This document shows, in pieces, positions 37,328 through 49,865 of a stretch of 64,000 nucleotides of DNA. Location: positions 64,767,260-64,831,259 of the forward strand of contig NC_065530.1 in assembly GCF_020184175.1 (NCBI RefSeq), read 5' to 3'. Within the stretch, counting starts at the first letter, position 1. Each line of letters starts with the position of its first letter. This stretch comes from Aphis gossypii. Taxonomy: Eukaryota > Arthropoda > Insecta > Hemiptera > Aphididae. Under the pieces are notes generated by a model. That model was given only the letters and a program-made list of their open reading frames with translations, searched no databases and had not been told where the DNA came from. Position numbers and translations under genes: made by a program.

Positions 37328-37603
37328 AAATGATACGTCATCATGATTGATTTTTTATCAGCGAGTGCCGGGCGTATTTTAATATGAATTGAATGATTAA
37401 AATCAAGCAATTGTTACCTACGACCTATATACATTTTAAATGTAATCTAATATTCTGATTATAATATTAATATAATATAATTAATATTTCTGATGTAAAT
37501 AAATTTAGGAATGTATAATCATTATACTAATAGTTCGCATGAACATTACAGTTCGATAGTTGTAATGTAAAGAATCGGATGTAATAATATTTATATTTTA
37601 ACG

Positions 37604-39227
37604 ATGATTTCTATTATTTTACATTCTTTGTTTGATAATTTCACCTTAATAAGTACCTCCGTGACTGTTTTACTTTTGTATTATTTTTCAACTTCCACTT
37701 ACGACAAATGGCAAAAAGCAAAAGTACCTCATATGAAACCTATTCCGTTTTTTGGGAATTTAGCGAAAACACTTCTCGGTCTTGAAAGCCAATATGAAGG
37801 GCTCGATAGAATTTACAGACAGTTTCCGGATGAAAAAATTTGTGGGTTTTACCAGATGAAAACACCATACCTTATGATTCGAGATCCAGAATTAATCAAT
37901 ACAATTCTCACCAAAGACTTTGCGCACTTCACTGACCATGGTTTCTACTTGGATCCGTCGATCAATCTTTTGTCAAAAAGTCTGTTTTTCATGAACGGCC
38001 AAAGATGGAAAATTATGCGACAAAAGCTCAGCCCTGGATTCACGTCCGGTAAACTCAAGTTGATGTATAGCCAGGTCAACGACTGTAGCAAAGAGCTATT
38101 AAACTATATCAGTAAAAAATCTAGAATGACCGATGAGATCGAGATACACGATTTGTTAGGGAAATACGCTACCGATGTCATTGGGACTTGTGCTTTCGGT
38201 TTAAAATTAGACAGTATGGCAGATGAAGACAGTGAATTTCGGAAGTATAGAAAACAATTATTCAAACCAACATTGAGGCAGCTTATGGTCATCATATTGG
38301 GAACGATTTCACCACAAATTCCAAGAAGGTTGAAAATTCAACAATTTTTACCTGAAGTAATCGATTTCTTTGATTCAACATTTAAAGAAGTCATTACGTA
38401 TAGGGAAAAAAATAACATAAACAGGAACGATGTGGCACAAACATTGATGCAAGCCAGAAACAAACTTGTATTGAATAACGATTCATTCCCTAAAAGTATA
38501 AATTATTACTCGAATACGGTTTACGTATTTTAATAATAATTGTTTGCATAATTATTTATTTATTATTGTTTATTTTTGCAGAACAATTTACAGATACAGA
38601 CATTGTTGCAAATGCGATTTTACTATTTATCGCCGGTGCTGAACCTGTATCTGACACGCTAGCTTTTTGTTTTTATGAATTGGCGTTGAATAAACCAATA
38701 CAAGAAAAACTGCGTCAGCATATTTGTGAGACAAGAGAAAAGCATGGTGGAGAGTTCAATCACAGTTACTTAGCGGATCTACATTACGCCGACATGGTTT
38801 TATTGGGTAAAATTATTGCAATATTACTAGAAATCGGTTGAATAAAAATTAATTGATTTAAATAATAAACTGAAAAAATAATAGTATAACTGGTGATGTA
38901 TTTGATTTAGTTGAGTTTTTGTTGTCTATTTTTGTGTTCATTAACGTGCTTTAAAATATATCTTTCTCTTTACGACTCAAGCTATATCTAAATTATTAGT
39001 GCCTATCTTCCAATATACAGTCTACTATAATAGGTATTTTGTATTATACCATACATAAATTGCTCTCAATGGTAGCTTATAGTTTTATACCATTTTATAT
39101 ATTTTATCTTTGTACTTCCCAATGGCTATCACATATTACATTATTAATAAACTAAAATAAAATAAATTATAATTTCGTTTTCCTGAAAATCAATTATATG
39201 TATCTTTTTTTTTAATGAATAATATTT

Positions 39228-39274
<47 letters not shown>

Positions 39275-40314
39275 AAGTAGGCCGCATATTATACTGTAAT
39301 TTTTATTACGGTAGACCGTGTAATACATGAATAGACTGCATATTGGGAAATCGCTTTATAATTTATAATAATTAATGTATAACTTATTTTATATAACAAC
39401 AGTAGCAGTAATAATAATAATGAATAAACTAAAACAAATAAAATCACCGTGAAAAATTGTGTCTTGTCATTTGGGGTAATAAACTTTGTAATCTACATAC
39501 ACTTGAAATTCTACTGATTAATTTAAAGCTTTTATCGTTATAAATGCATTATACATGATCATACAAGTATAATTATAATTATTTATGTGTAGAATAACTG
39601 TGTATCCATAGATTGACGTGTCATATCAGATGTTTTTTTTTTGATTTAACTATACTTAAATTAAATCATATTATATAACATAAAACATAATATACTTTAA
39701 AATAAAATATAGGTACTTAATTATATATTAGATAATATAATACTTTGTTTGATATAATGTATAAACTATTTTAGAAACAATGCGCAAACACAGTGGAATT
39801 ATTGTTCTGTTGAGAGAAGCGACTAAGACTTACCCGGTCCCTGGCCAATCATTAGTTATTGAAAAAGGACAAAAGATAATAATACCGACTTACAGCTTTC
39901 ATCACGATCCCAAATATTATCCTGATCCAGACATTTTCGATCCAGAAAGATTTTCTCCTGAGGAAAAAGCAAAACGACCTAATGCTACAGAATTATTTTT
40001 CGGCGATGGACCTCGTTTTTGTATAGGTAGTTACTCTATTTATATATATATTATATAGTGTATATTATAATAAAATTTTGTATTCAGATAAATTAATAAT
40101 ATTTTGTTAGCTAAAATAACGAATAAAATGTTGATTTGCAGGAAAACGTTTGGCTGAACTAGAATTAAAATTAGGTTTATCAGAAATAATTTATAACTTT
40201 GAACTTTTACCGTGCAGCAAAACTGAAAACCCAATACAACTTATACCAAAAGGAATGATTGTAAAACCAAAAAATATCGTTTGGTTGACTCTAAAACCAA
40301 TCATTAGACAATAG
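37604..40314 (+). CDS. Cytochrome P450, CYP6-type (gene B)
   Basis: Tandem duplicate of gene A with the same four coding exon lengths (37604-38495, 38582-38806, 39775-40026, 40142-40314) and 513 aa. All landmarks are kept: N-terminal anchor, helix C WKIMR, I-helix AGAEPV with Pro instead of the usual Thr, ETMR, DPERF and heme loop FGDGPRFCIG. Amino acid differences from gene A are concentrated in the second half of exon 1 (for example residues 172-243), while exons 2-4 differ at few sites, suggesting recent duplication or gene conversion of the 3' half. The exon 1 donor changed from GAAG|GTATAA to AAAA|GTATAA, altering the split codon Glu to Lys but keeping the splice. Upstream, the gene A TATA box is not preserved and a solo-LTR-like insertion lies 277 bp before the ATG. 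Substrate unknown. Confidence 0.95.
39233..39269. repeat. (TA)n microsatellite in intron 2 of CYP6 gene B
   Basis: About 18 TA dinucleotides in a row. Gene A has a shorter and different sequence in the corresponding intron. Confidence 0.8.
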
Positions 40315-40397
40315 GTCTACTAATGATGATTATTGATTATATTAATCTACCTTTGTAATATAATATAATAATAGTATATTTTTTATATTTTAATTTT

Positions 40398-40403
40398 AAT
40401 AAA
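40398..40403 (+). terminator. Polyadenylation signal of CYP6 gene B
   Basis: AATAAA 84 bp after the stop, matching the gene A position. Confidence 0.6.
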
Positions 40404-40489
40404 TGAAAAGTGATGTTTTATGAAGACAGATAACGGAATACTTTTGTTAAAATAGTATTAAAACTCAAATTAGATATAAATATTTATAA

Positions 40490-41909
40490 TAAAAACTTAA
40501 AAAATATTATTGTTGTATACAAATTTTGTTTTATTTTATTTTATTAGTTGCTTACTCTTAAAATGTATATAATTTAATTATTTAATAATATCAGCATTAT
40601 GTAGTCTTCTATAGTTCTATAGAGAACAGAATTGATTGTAAAATCATATTTTTATTGAAATGAGATATTTTTAATCTGATTAAAAATGTTTATGATTTAG
40701 ATTATTCTTATAGAAATAAACTCAATTTTTTTTTTTACATATTTTTAAATAATCGGTAAATACTAAATATTTTAGTAATTTTTGACTCCACAAAATATTA
40801 TTGTCGTTCGTTATTAATTCTATAAAATAAACAAGTGACTTTACTAGAAATAAGTGTATGCCGTTCTCTATCACTTAATCATAGTTGAAAACAAAAAATT
40901 GTAGTTACTGATCCAATTGCACTAAATAGCGTTTTAATTGACTTTCAAGTTTTTCATTATGTACTTTTACGGTAGCCAAAAACCAACCCGTTCAATAAAA
41001 TATAGAGAATATTATTCAATCTTAATTCGATTTGATTAGTTTATCCTTGATGGTTAATATAAATGTACGCAATAAGCCATACGGTTACCTATTCACATAA
41101 TTTATAATACCTATGCAATATGAATGAATATACATATTTTAAGCTTTTTTTTTTTATACATAATAAACTTCCACCACTCAATGTCTTACATAGATAAACA
41201 ACATTAAGTTTCAATGCAACGCCTGGTTATTATGTTTAAAATTAAAATATTATACATAAATTATAGTTTTACCTAATAGATTTATATTGTTAATTAATTT
41301 GTTATTGAAACTTTTTATCATATCATATTCTGAGCGAAGCGAAAAAAAAATATCATCAACTTCAGTATGGACGTTTCATATAGCAAATTGGATTTAAATT
41401 TGTACTTTGGTGTGTCAAATTCGACAAAATATAATAAGAACATTTGTTAACATTTTAATATTATTATTATTAATAATTGTTTGCTGTTTGGTGACCGATT
41501 AGCTAATAATAACAATAAATGTCTTTATATATTTTTATTTTCAGTTTTAGATATCATTATCATTAAAAAAAATTCAATACTACAACACATAATTGCTAAA
41601 TTAAATTAATTCATACTTTCATAGTATGATATTTTCATAAAACAAATACTTCACACAACAATTTTGAATCATCGCAAGACAAAAAAAAACATATAATAAT
41701 TTATATGAATATTAAAAAATCATTAACATAAACCACTTATTCAAATTTACTAACTTATAAATTCCAATAAAATTAAGTATATTAAAATATTCATCGTTCA
41801 ATCATTGAGTACCTATATGAATTAAATATTTATAAAATTTTGATAAATTGAACTATGCAAACAAACAAAACTATAATCAAAATAGGTACAATCATTGAAT
41901 AGGTAACTA
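40490..41909. other. Spacer between convergent CYP6 genes B and C, nothing recognised
   Basis: AT-rich. The word TTCTGAGCGAAGCG near 41330 is common in aphid repeats, but no element ends were resolved. It must hold the 3' UTR of gene C (reading leftwards from 41909). Confidence 0.4.
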
Positions 41910-43771
41910 TTAAACCGCAACGACTGGCTTTAGACTTAACCAAATTCCATTTTTTGGTCTGATAGCACCTCCAGCCTTCGCAAATTGAATGGGAATTTCA
42001 GTTTTTACGCACGGTGAAACTTCAAATTTCGAAATTATTTCTGAGAGACCTAATTTCATTTCCAATTCAGCCAAACGTTTACCTAAAAATCAAAATATCA
42101 ACGAAACAAAAATAGAATATCAAGCATAAAAATGTATTACCAACACAAAATCGAGGTCCGTCCCCAAACAATAATTCAGTGCCACTAAGTCGTTTAGATT
42201 TTTCTTCTAGAGAAAACCTTTCCGGATCAAAAACGTCGGGATTAGTATAATATTTTGGATCATGATGAATACTGTAAGTCGGTATTATTATTTTTTGACC
42301 TTTCTCGATTATTAATGACGAGTTCGGAACTTGGTAAGCCTTAGTAGCTACTCTAAATAAAACAATAGTTCCGTTGACCTTACGCAATGTTTCTGAAATA
42401 TAATTTAAAATATTACATTAATTTAACACAACAGAATCTCTTTATTTTATTGAAAAATCTATAACTAAAAATCAATATTTTATGATACATTAAAGATTTT
42501 CCAGAAAGTAGAAAAATAATTACCTGTTAAAACCATATCAGCGTAATGGAGATCCATCAAATAATCGTTACTAAATTCGCCACCATGTTTTTCTTTTATT
42601 CTGTTAATATGTTCACGTAATTTGTCTTGTATATGTTTATTCATAGCTAACTCATATAAACAAAAAGCCAATGTATCAGATACCGGTTCGGCACCAGCAA
42701 AATACATTAAAACTGCATTTGAAATTATATCCATTTCTGTAAATTTCTCTGCAAAATATAATACATATTATATTATATAATATTAAAATTTTAAACAAAA
42801 TATTGAACGATCGTATACACTTATATATTAATTCGAATATGCAAGTTTTAGGTATATATTATAATCATAATTTCCTTACCTTCGGGATACGAGATATTAT
42901 TTAGTACAAGTTCTTTTCTAGCTTGCATAAGTGTTTGTGCCACATCGTTCCTATTCAAATTGTTCTTTTCTCTATACTCGATTACATTTTTAAATGACGA
43001 GTTAAAGTATTCCATAACTTCCGGCGGGGTTGAACTCAATTTTAAAATACTCGACATTTTTGGTGAAATCAATTGCAACAGGTAGGTAAAAATTAGTCTA
43101 AACGACGGTTTCAATAACAATTTCGTATACTTTCGAAATTCGTTGTCTTCGTCTGTCATACTACCTAATTTCAAACCGAAAGCACACGTCCCTATGACGT
43201 CAGTGGCGTATTTGTTCATGATATCGTGCACGTCGAACTGATCAGTCGTCTTCGATTTCGTGTCGATGTAGTTAATCATGTCTTTGCTACATTCTTTGAT
43301 CTGACTGTGCATCAACTTGAGTTTACCTGACGTAAAACCCGGGCTCATTTTTTGTCTCATAATCTTCCACTTCTGACCATTCATGAAGAACAAACTGCCC
43401 CCCAAAATGTTCACGGATGGGTCCATTTCGAATCCGTGGTCCGTGAAGTGCGCAAAGTCTTTGATGAGCACGTTGTTTATGAGTTCCGGATCACGAATCA
43501 TCAAGTACGGCGTTCTCATCTGATAAAATCCGCAGATTTTCTTATCCGGAAATTGTTTGTAAATTTTATGGTACGTCTCGTTTTCGCTATCGAGCCCAAA
43601 TATCATTCTGAACAAGTTGCCGAACAACGGTACCGGCCTCGTATGAGGCACGTTTACTTTCCTCCATTTGTCGTACGTGGACGTCGAATAATAATAAAGC
43701 AGTACACCGATCACTGTAGTGCATATCAAAGTAAACGAATCAAACAGACAATCGATCGTCCACGAAATCAT
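41910..43771 (-). CDS. Cytochrome P450, CYP6-type (gene C)
   Basis: Minus-strand paralogue, convergent with gene B. Exons 43771-42880, 42748-42524, 42392-42141 and 42082-41910 have exactly the lengths of genes A and B and give 513 aa. I chose the ATG at 43771 (MISWTIDCLFDSFTLIC), which aligns with the starts of A and B, over an in-frame ATG 24 codons upstream that would add a polar tail before the membrane anchor. Motifs: WKIMR, AGAEPV (again Pro for Thr), ETLR, DPERF and FGDGPRFCVG. Exon 1 here is less AT-rich than in A/B and protein divergence is clear along its length, so it is the older paralogue. The C-terminus ends LKPVVAV instead of LKPIIRQ. Substrate unknown. Confidence 0.95.
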
Positions 43772-43843
43772 CTCCGTGAAAGTATATATTCGTGTATTTC
43801 GTTCTCGGTTCTGCGAGTGCGCACTTGTTATACTCAAATGCAC

Positions 43844-43890
43844 GACTGAATTGCATCCATCAGAGGCATTTGTCTGTATGTTATTTTATA
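43844..43890 (-). promoter_or_regulatory. Core promoter candidate of CYP6 gene C
   Basis: On the minus strand TATAAAAT (43890-43883) is followed by an initiator TCAGTC (43849-43844). Their separation, about 43 bp, is longer than the usual 30, so one of the two may be wrong. The predicted 5' UTR would be about 75 nt. Confidence 0.35.
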
Positions 43891-43899
43891 GCGTCAGAA

Positions 43900-46800
43900 C
43901 GCGCTTCTCGAGATCGTTAACTATTCGTGATTATACTTATTACGTCATGATAGGTACGCACATACAGAGTTTTGCTTCGAGCGCGGCTGTCACGTTTCTA
44001 TTTGTATAGTGTTGACGGTATTTAAATACTTCGAGCTTACCGTAGCTTGCCCTGACACTGGAATAATTGTCAAATAAGTTACATAATATGCTTGAGTTTA
44101 TAGTCTTAACATGCTGTGGTTCACACAGTTGAATTCGTCCAGTATGCAATAGGTACTTAACTACGAATAATATTACAGTTTTTATTATTATTTTTTTTTT
44201 TTTTTAAGTTGTATATGTCGCATTTTGTTCAACAGCTCAAGTCATTTAGGTAACTTTGAACATTTTTTTACTGTTGCGAGTTAATTTTTAATTTTTGTTT
44301 ATTTTTTTTTTTCAAGTACTTGATTATCGGTATTTTGAATATTTTGAAATGGGAAACAATGTGTTTATTACATATTATTATGTATTATATACTTTATAAT
44401 TATTAACACTTCTATCAAATGCTTATCTCAAATGCTGGCTTATTGTTGTGAAGTATATTAGATCACCGTTCTAAATTATTTATGAACAAATATATAGATT
44501 ATTATTATTCTATTACGTTTTATATTGTTCTACAATAAAGTGCCATTGTAAATTTATTTCCTATATATTAGTTAGTAAGTTACCTACTGCCATCGATTAT
44601 AGAATAGACTAGTAATTTCTAACCTTTTTTTTTCAATTCCCCTAAGACCTAAGCTTAATATTTTGCTAGATTGTACATCTCATTATAACTTTTAAACTTA
44701 AATAAAGCAAAGTCAATATTTTTCCGCCATTACCCAATATTTTTCACCTACCCCAGGTTTGAAATAAACTTCTATTATCAATGCTAATATCTATAATAGC
44801 ATATCACTCATATTGTGTACACTCCAAGTTAATTACCAACAACCAAATTAATTTTAGCTGATACAGTCAACTTATAATGAGTTTTAAGATAATATTATAA
44901 GTATACACATTTCTCGTTTTATACGTCAGTTCCTTTGACTTCGACTTACATAATAGTATTTATGTACTATGTGTAGCCTATATAGTTTGCCTTATACGAT
45001 TTATTGATTATTCTTTAAACGTTGAACGTCAGACGGTTATTATTATTTATTAATAATTATTATATTATGTAAAGTTAGTTGCGTTCATATAATTAAATAT
45101 AGATCAGTATAAAATGTTACAATGCATGGTCGAAACTCAGAATCACTAGAACTATAAGAAATAAGTTATAATTAATTTGTTGTCCATCTTAATGTAATAA
45201 ATCCATATTAATTTTGGTGCCGGGCATCTAGAACCCTATAAATGTGGCACTTCAGAGTATAAAATATAACAAATTTTAACCCAGTACAGTTACCTACTTT
45301 AAATCATTGTCGAAAATGGGGAGTGTTTAAGAAGCTAATGCTTCAAAAATATTTCATTAGTGCCACCAAAAATTAATAATATATATAATTATATAGTATA
45401 GACTTATTTGTATCCTTATAGGTTCATATTGATGTTAAAAATGTTAACTAACTACTGAAATTTTAATGGATTTCCGCTTATGCTTAAAACTAATTTTATT
45501 TCTATTACAGCATTTATAAATTTATTATTCACGTTGTTCGCAGTAATGGGATATTAATTTTCTAAAATCATTTTAATGGTATCATTTTTCGACAAAACTG
45601 TTTCTTTAACATTTCAATTATAATTTTTTGACGCTTTCAACTGGAATATTTTTAGACAAGTTATTTTTGGACGAAATACGTTAACGATTATTTTTTGGAT
45701 AATAGGTATTATATTTTAACAACTTTTTTTCTAACAAATTATTTTTTTTTTCGATGATTTTGGAATAAAATAATTTTGGTAGAAATATTTTCTGATATTT
45801 AATAGATTACTGTAGAAATCAGCCGTATTACATCATACTATATACCTATATTATTTCAATATAATATATTTAAAATCAAACAGCAGCTACGGCACTATAT
45901 ATGTTATTCACGTACGTCACTGTTCATTTCAATGGTAACAATCTTATAAGTTATAATAAATCATAAATTATAAGCAATAAAAATATTATTAATTAGTGTG
46001 AAACCAGATGTGGTCGATGTGGCTATTAAGTAAAATGTAGTGGATGTAAGTATCGTGACCTCTCTCCTCTGTAAGTTACTATTTCAAAAACGTTTTTTGT
46101 TTATATTTGTTAGTTTACAAAACGATATAATATTTCAATCTCTATAACATACTAACAAGTAACAATACGTATATATTTATTATGTTTATCATTTTTTAAA
46201 ACAATGCACTTAAAAAATACTAATACTTACTTAATTTATAATATTTTATGTAACTGATGTAGGTGTACTTTGTTTCTAGTCCAACCATTGTTTTCTACAT
46301 TTACCCTTATGTAACAAATGACAATAGATAACGTTTTAATTTCTCAATTATATCTGTAAATATATAAATATATCTACAGAACGTTTGTGTGATATACTAT
46401 TTTTAAATAGCAAAATTCCAATATTTAATTCAGTTTATGTAATATATATTTTTTTTTATACATTTTTAATTTATTAAACTTTTTAAAATATACTATTATT
46501 GCACATCTTACATTAATAAACTCGAGTAAGTATAAAGTTTTCATTTATTTAAATAAAGAATTATATCGATCGCAAAATACATTTTAAGTTACTACTGGTA
46601 TACAGAGAGTACTTATTAATATTAGAAGAATAAATTAAAAGATATTTAGTTTTAAATTATTATAGTATGAAGAAATGAATCTGTGACTATCAATATCATC
46701 CAAGAGTAAATTATGAAGTTGCTTTAATAGTAATATCAATAGCACCATTTTATGAACAGGGAAAGATTGAAGAGATCTACATATATTGATTATATGTAAA

Positions 46801-47100
46801 AAAATGTTTAAAACTAATTCAATAATAGAATTTTGTTTAAATGTATTGTTCATCCGTATCAAAGAACAATATTCCAGCTCATAATGAACAAGTGAGCAAT
46901 AAATAGTTATTAAAGATGAAGAATTGTTATTATGATATATAATTTCAGCATATTTTAGTTTTTTGTTCAGTCAGAAAAAGTCAAAAATAATCCATGTTAT
47001 ATTTATACTAGTTGATCAAAAGCATTAAATAAAATCATTACTTGATTTTTATAAAGAGAAATATAACCTTTTGAGGTCAAAATGATATATACAATTATAA
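43900..47100. other. Intergenic DNA, no gene recognised
   Basis: AT-rich between gene C and the 3' end of the TXNDC17 gene. Open frames at 43719-44149 overlap or abut the gene C promoter and look spurious; the 46635-46862 frame has no recognised domain or splice context. No element ends resolved. Confidence 0.45.
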
Positions 47101-47169
47101 TTGAATAATTATTTAATAAATAATGTGTTACATAGTATAACATACAATGTAGTAAATTTCAAAATGTCT

Positions 47170-47175
47170 TTTATT
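47170..47175 (-). terminator. Polyadenylation signal of the TXNDC17 gene
   Basis: AATAAA on the minus strand about 23 bp after the stop codon, which would give a very short 3' UTR. Confidence 0.5.
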
Positions 47176-47197
47176 GATATCAATTTTATAAGGTAAT

Positions 47198-48572
47198 TTA
47201 AGAATCATCTTCTGTGTCTTCGAAGATCATATTAAGTAAATCAGGTTTTGAACATTCTTCCACTTGAAGTTTATGCAATGTACCCCATTTTAGAATGGTA
47301 GGTAAAAATTGTAACTTTATTTTTTTGTCCAATTTAAATGGATTGTCATTGTTATTCTTCCATCTGTAAAAAAAAAAAATAACACAATTCATTATTGACT
47401 ATTCAATTTAATTATTGAAAAAAAAATATATATATTTTATTTATGTACACCAAAGTATTTCATTTTTATATCCACACTTAGGTGTGATTGTTAATTATGT
47501 AGAGGCAAAAAGTTTTTTAATTTATATTAAGCGTTTATATGAATTTACTCTAATGATTACATATAAACATAATAATATTTCCTATTGTACCAATACTATC
47601 TTACTAATTCAATATTTACTTCCTCTCCAAGTTTAATATTATGAACATAAACATTAAATTAACAATTAATAACACTATTTTTTTTTCATATACAACTTAT
47701 TAAATGTTCTTAATTTCTTCAATTTCTTTAAGGCTTTCTAATCAAGCAATTATTAAACACCTATTTTCACATTTTTTTTATAATTATATTAACAATTGTA
47801 ATGACTAATAAGGTATCTACCAACAAAATTTAAGTTATTATAAGACAATCAAAGTAAAAATATTTATACCTTTAAGTTTCTTTTTATTCCTAGAACATAA
47901 TATTATCCATTTATATAAAATTCAAAATCTTAAATTTTTTCTAATTATTAGTGATTTCATTTTCTTGTGAATATTTGAATACTTGATAGTTATTGATTTA
48001 AAATTCATAATTTCATATCAACATCTAAGTATAAAGATAAGTTAACTTGTTTTAACAATACTTTAAAATGTCATTATAAACATTTTTTTTAATAGTTTTA
48101 TCCTTTTTTCAATTACATGGGAACTGTTATAATTATGTTATAATAATGATATTGGCAGGTTTATTTTGTGGTGATAAATATAATATAAGGTAAAAATGCA
48201 CTTATTTAGAACTTACTCTTCTCTTTTACCAACTTGAGCATATACAATATGTGTGTTTTTTAGAAATTCCTCATTGTGTTCTATCTGTTTCTTGATAACT
48301 GGATCAGCTAGAATGATTAAATAATTATTAAATAAAAAGTACTAAATGATACGACAGGTCTTAAGACTCATTGCTATACAGTCACAGCTGACAATGAACG
48401 TGCATGCAATGACGATCAATCACATACCTTCAACGCAGTCTGAACACCAACTCTCACCGCTCGCGTTTGGCGTGCCAGTGAAAATTACAAAAATCTGCTG
48501 TTTGGATTTCTCCAGTGTTTTCACGAGTTCAACAAACTCTTCATAGTTCTTTGTATGGTGCAAGAGGACCAT
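47198..48572 (-). CDS. TXNDC17: Thioredoxin domain-containing protein 17 (TRP14), three exons
   Basis: Small cytosolic thioredoxin-related protein; the family is reduced by thioredoxin reductase and reduces a restricted set of disulfides and persulfides (cystine, PTP1B, LC8 in mammals). Exons 48572-48428, 48307-48217 and 47363-47198 join in phase to 133 aa (human 123). Visible: FVIFTGTPNASGESWCSDCV with redox Cys43 and Cys46, VYAQVGKREEW and the cis-Pro loop region FLPTILKWGTLHKL. The C-terminal tail is longer and acidic (FEDTEDDS). The active site reads WCSDC where the family norm is WCPDC. All three introns/exon joins have GT-AG ends. The gene is head-to-head with Orai, so the two may share a promoter. 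Confidence 0.95.
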
Positions 48573-49314
48573 ATTCAGTATAATATTTAAAACGGATTGA
48601 TGTAATAATATACACAGAAAACCAATAGCAAGACTACAAGACTATGGTATGTGGGCGTGTCATCAATCGGCTGCTATTACGATATTATTACGACTTATAT
48701 AATTATTAAAATTATTAACGTAAATAATAATATGAGGGTTATTGTTACAGTATCACGAATTAGCGATATTCGAAAAATCGAGACGGGGTATCAAGTATGT
48801 GAGCTGATAGTGAAGTACAAGTTATGAATATTTTATTCGACGTACGTAATCGCCGGCAGGACAAGACAGGTGGCTCGTGATTATTACACCTAAAAATATC
48901 TAATAATTCAAAAATATTATACGTACAACATTACACGTTACAAATTTCAATTAATTTCAACGTTACTTGTTGTCGTCGTTGTTGTTGTTGTTTTCGTGTG
49001 TTATCTCCCGTGGTGATAGCGGCGACTTGGTGGGGGGGCCTCGCAATTCGCATAGTGCTGTGCTGCTGTTCAGACCTTGGGCATGTCTGGGTTGCGATGC
49101 GTTTCCCCCGGTGACTGGGTTTATCAATAAATTTTCGTACAAGAGTGAGACTTCTGCTGCTGCAAAAATTTTCACTCTGCAGCCATCGTCATCCGGACGG
49201 TAGTAGCCGATTGTTCGTGAGTGTGCGTGTGATAACGTTCACTTCACACTACGTTCAGCGGTGTACCAGTTTTTTTTTTCTGTGCAGATCTACATATATG
49301 TTCTTTACAGACTC
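48573..49314. promoter_or_regulatory. Shared upstream region of TXNDC17 and Orai; Orai 5' UTR exon
   Basis: The two genes diverge from this 0.7-kb interval. From about 48960 it becomes CpG-rich, and a likely untranslated Orai exon ends at the strong donor CTC|GTGAGT (GT at 49315-49316). An ATG at 49298 near its end opens a short frame that, after splicing to 50504, would overlap the Orai start out of frame. The open frames at 48963-49203 on either strand are probably composition artefacts. Confidence 0.5.
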
Positions 49315-49751
49315 GTGAGTAATAACAATTCAATGTTTATATTGTTTAATTTTGTTTTCATTTATTTTAATTAGCAATCATTATATCATATTAATGCAAT
49401 AGATGTATAATCACATTCGATAATTGGTTCCACGTTACCCGAGTCCCAACAGACCTCGTTATAATTTTATATCGTTATAATACCACAGTACGATTATAAC
49501 ATTAATCATCACTATTTTAACGAATCACCAGTGAATACACGTAGGTGAATCTTAAAGGTTTATTCTATTTACTACTCTCCAGTCACGTCTGCGTTAATTT
49601 ACGTTGCATCAATTTTTTATTTTTATTTTTTTATTATTGTTTGTATTAGACTACCGTAATTTATTGTTCAATATATATATGTAGATAATTATACATATAT
49701 TTATATATAATATATACATATTTGAGTACGCGGAACTTAGCTCAGTTCTTG

Positions 49752-49865
49752 ATGTCATCATTCTCGATCAGTTCCGGTCGCCACACGTTGTATGGTACCA
49801 AAGATAACTTGGTGGACCAAGATTTTAATTGGCATTGTTATAATAACTTTAACAACCATCAAAAG
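49752..49865 (+). CDS. Alternative first coding exon of Orai (longer N-terminus)
   Basis: An ATG at 49752 opens 38 codons (MSSFSISSGRHTLYGTKDNL...) that end AAG|GTTCGT in phase 0. Splicing to the acceptor at 50503 continues Lys-Cys-Asn-Asn into the Orai Met at 50516 in frame, giving a 262-aa isoform. Upstream, TATATAC at about 49711 and a TCAGTT initiator (A at 49744) are about 33 bp apart, a good core-promoter layout, though it would leave only 8 nt before the ATG. Insect Orai proteins do have longer, variable N-termini. No transcript evidence. Confidence 0.5.

Larger units (their letters stand above)
33780..40490. repeat. Tandem duplication, copy 2 (upstream DNA + CYP6 gene B)
   Basis: Matches 27980-33570. 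Relative to copy 1 it contains about 1.84 kb of extra DNA (34850-36690, including a CYP6 pseudogene) and a solo-LTR-like insertion (37028-37327), and lacks the intron insertions of gene A. Confidence 0.85.

Noticed and set aside
43772..43843. Upstream in-frame ATG adding 24 residues to CYP6 gene C
   Set aside because: Paralogues A and B start at the downstream Met, and the extra polar residues before the membrane anchor are unlike this family.
43352..44009. Plus-strand open frames of 165 and 96 codons over CYP6 gene C and its promoter
   Set aside because: They are antisense to a well-supported P450 exon and encode no recognisable protein.
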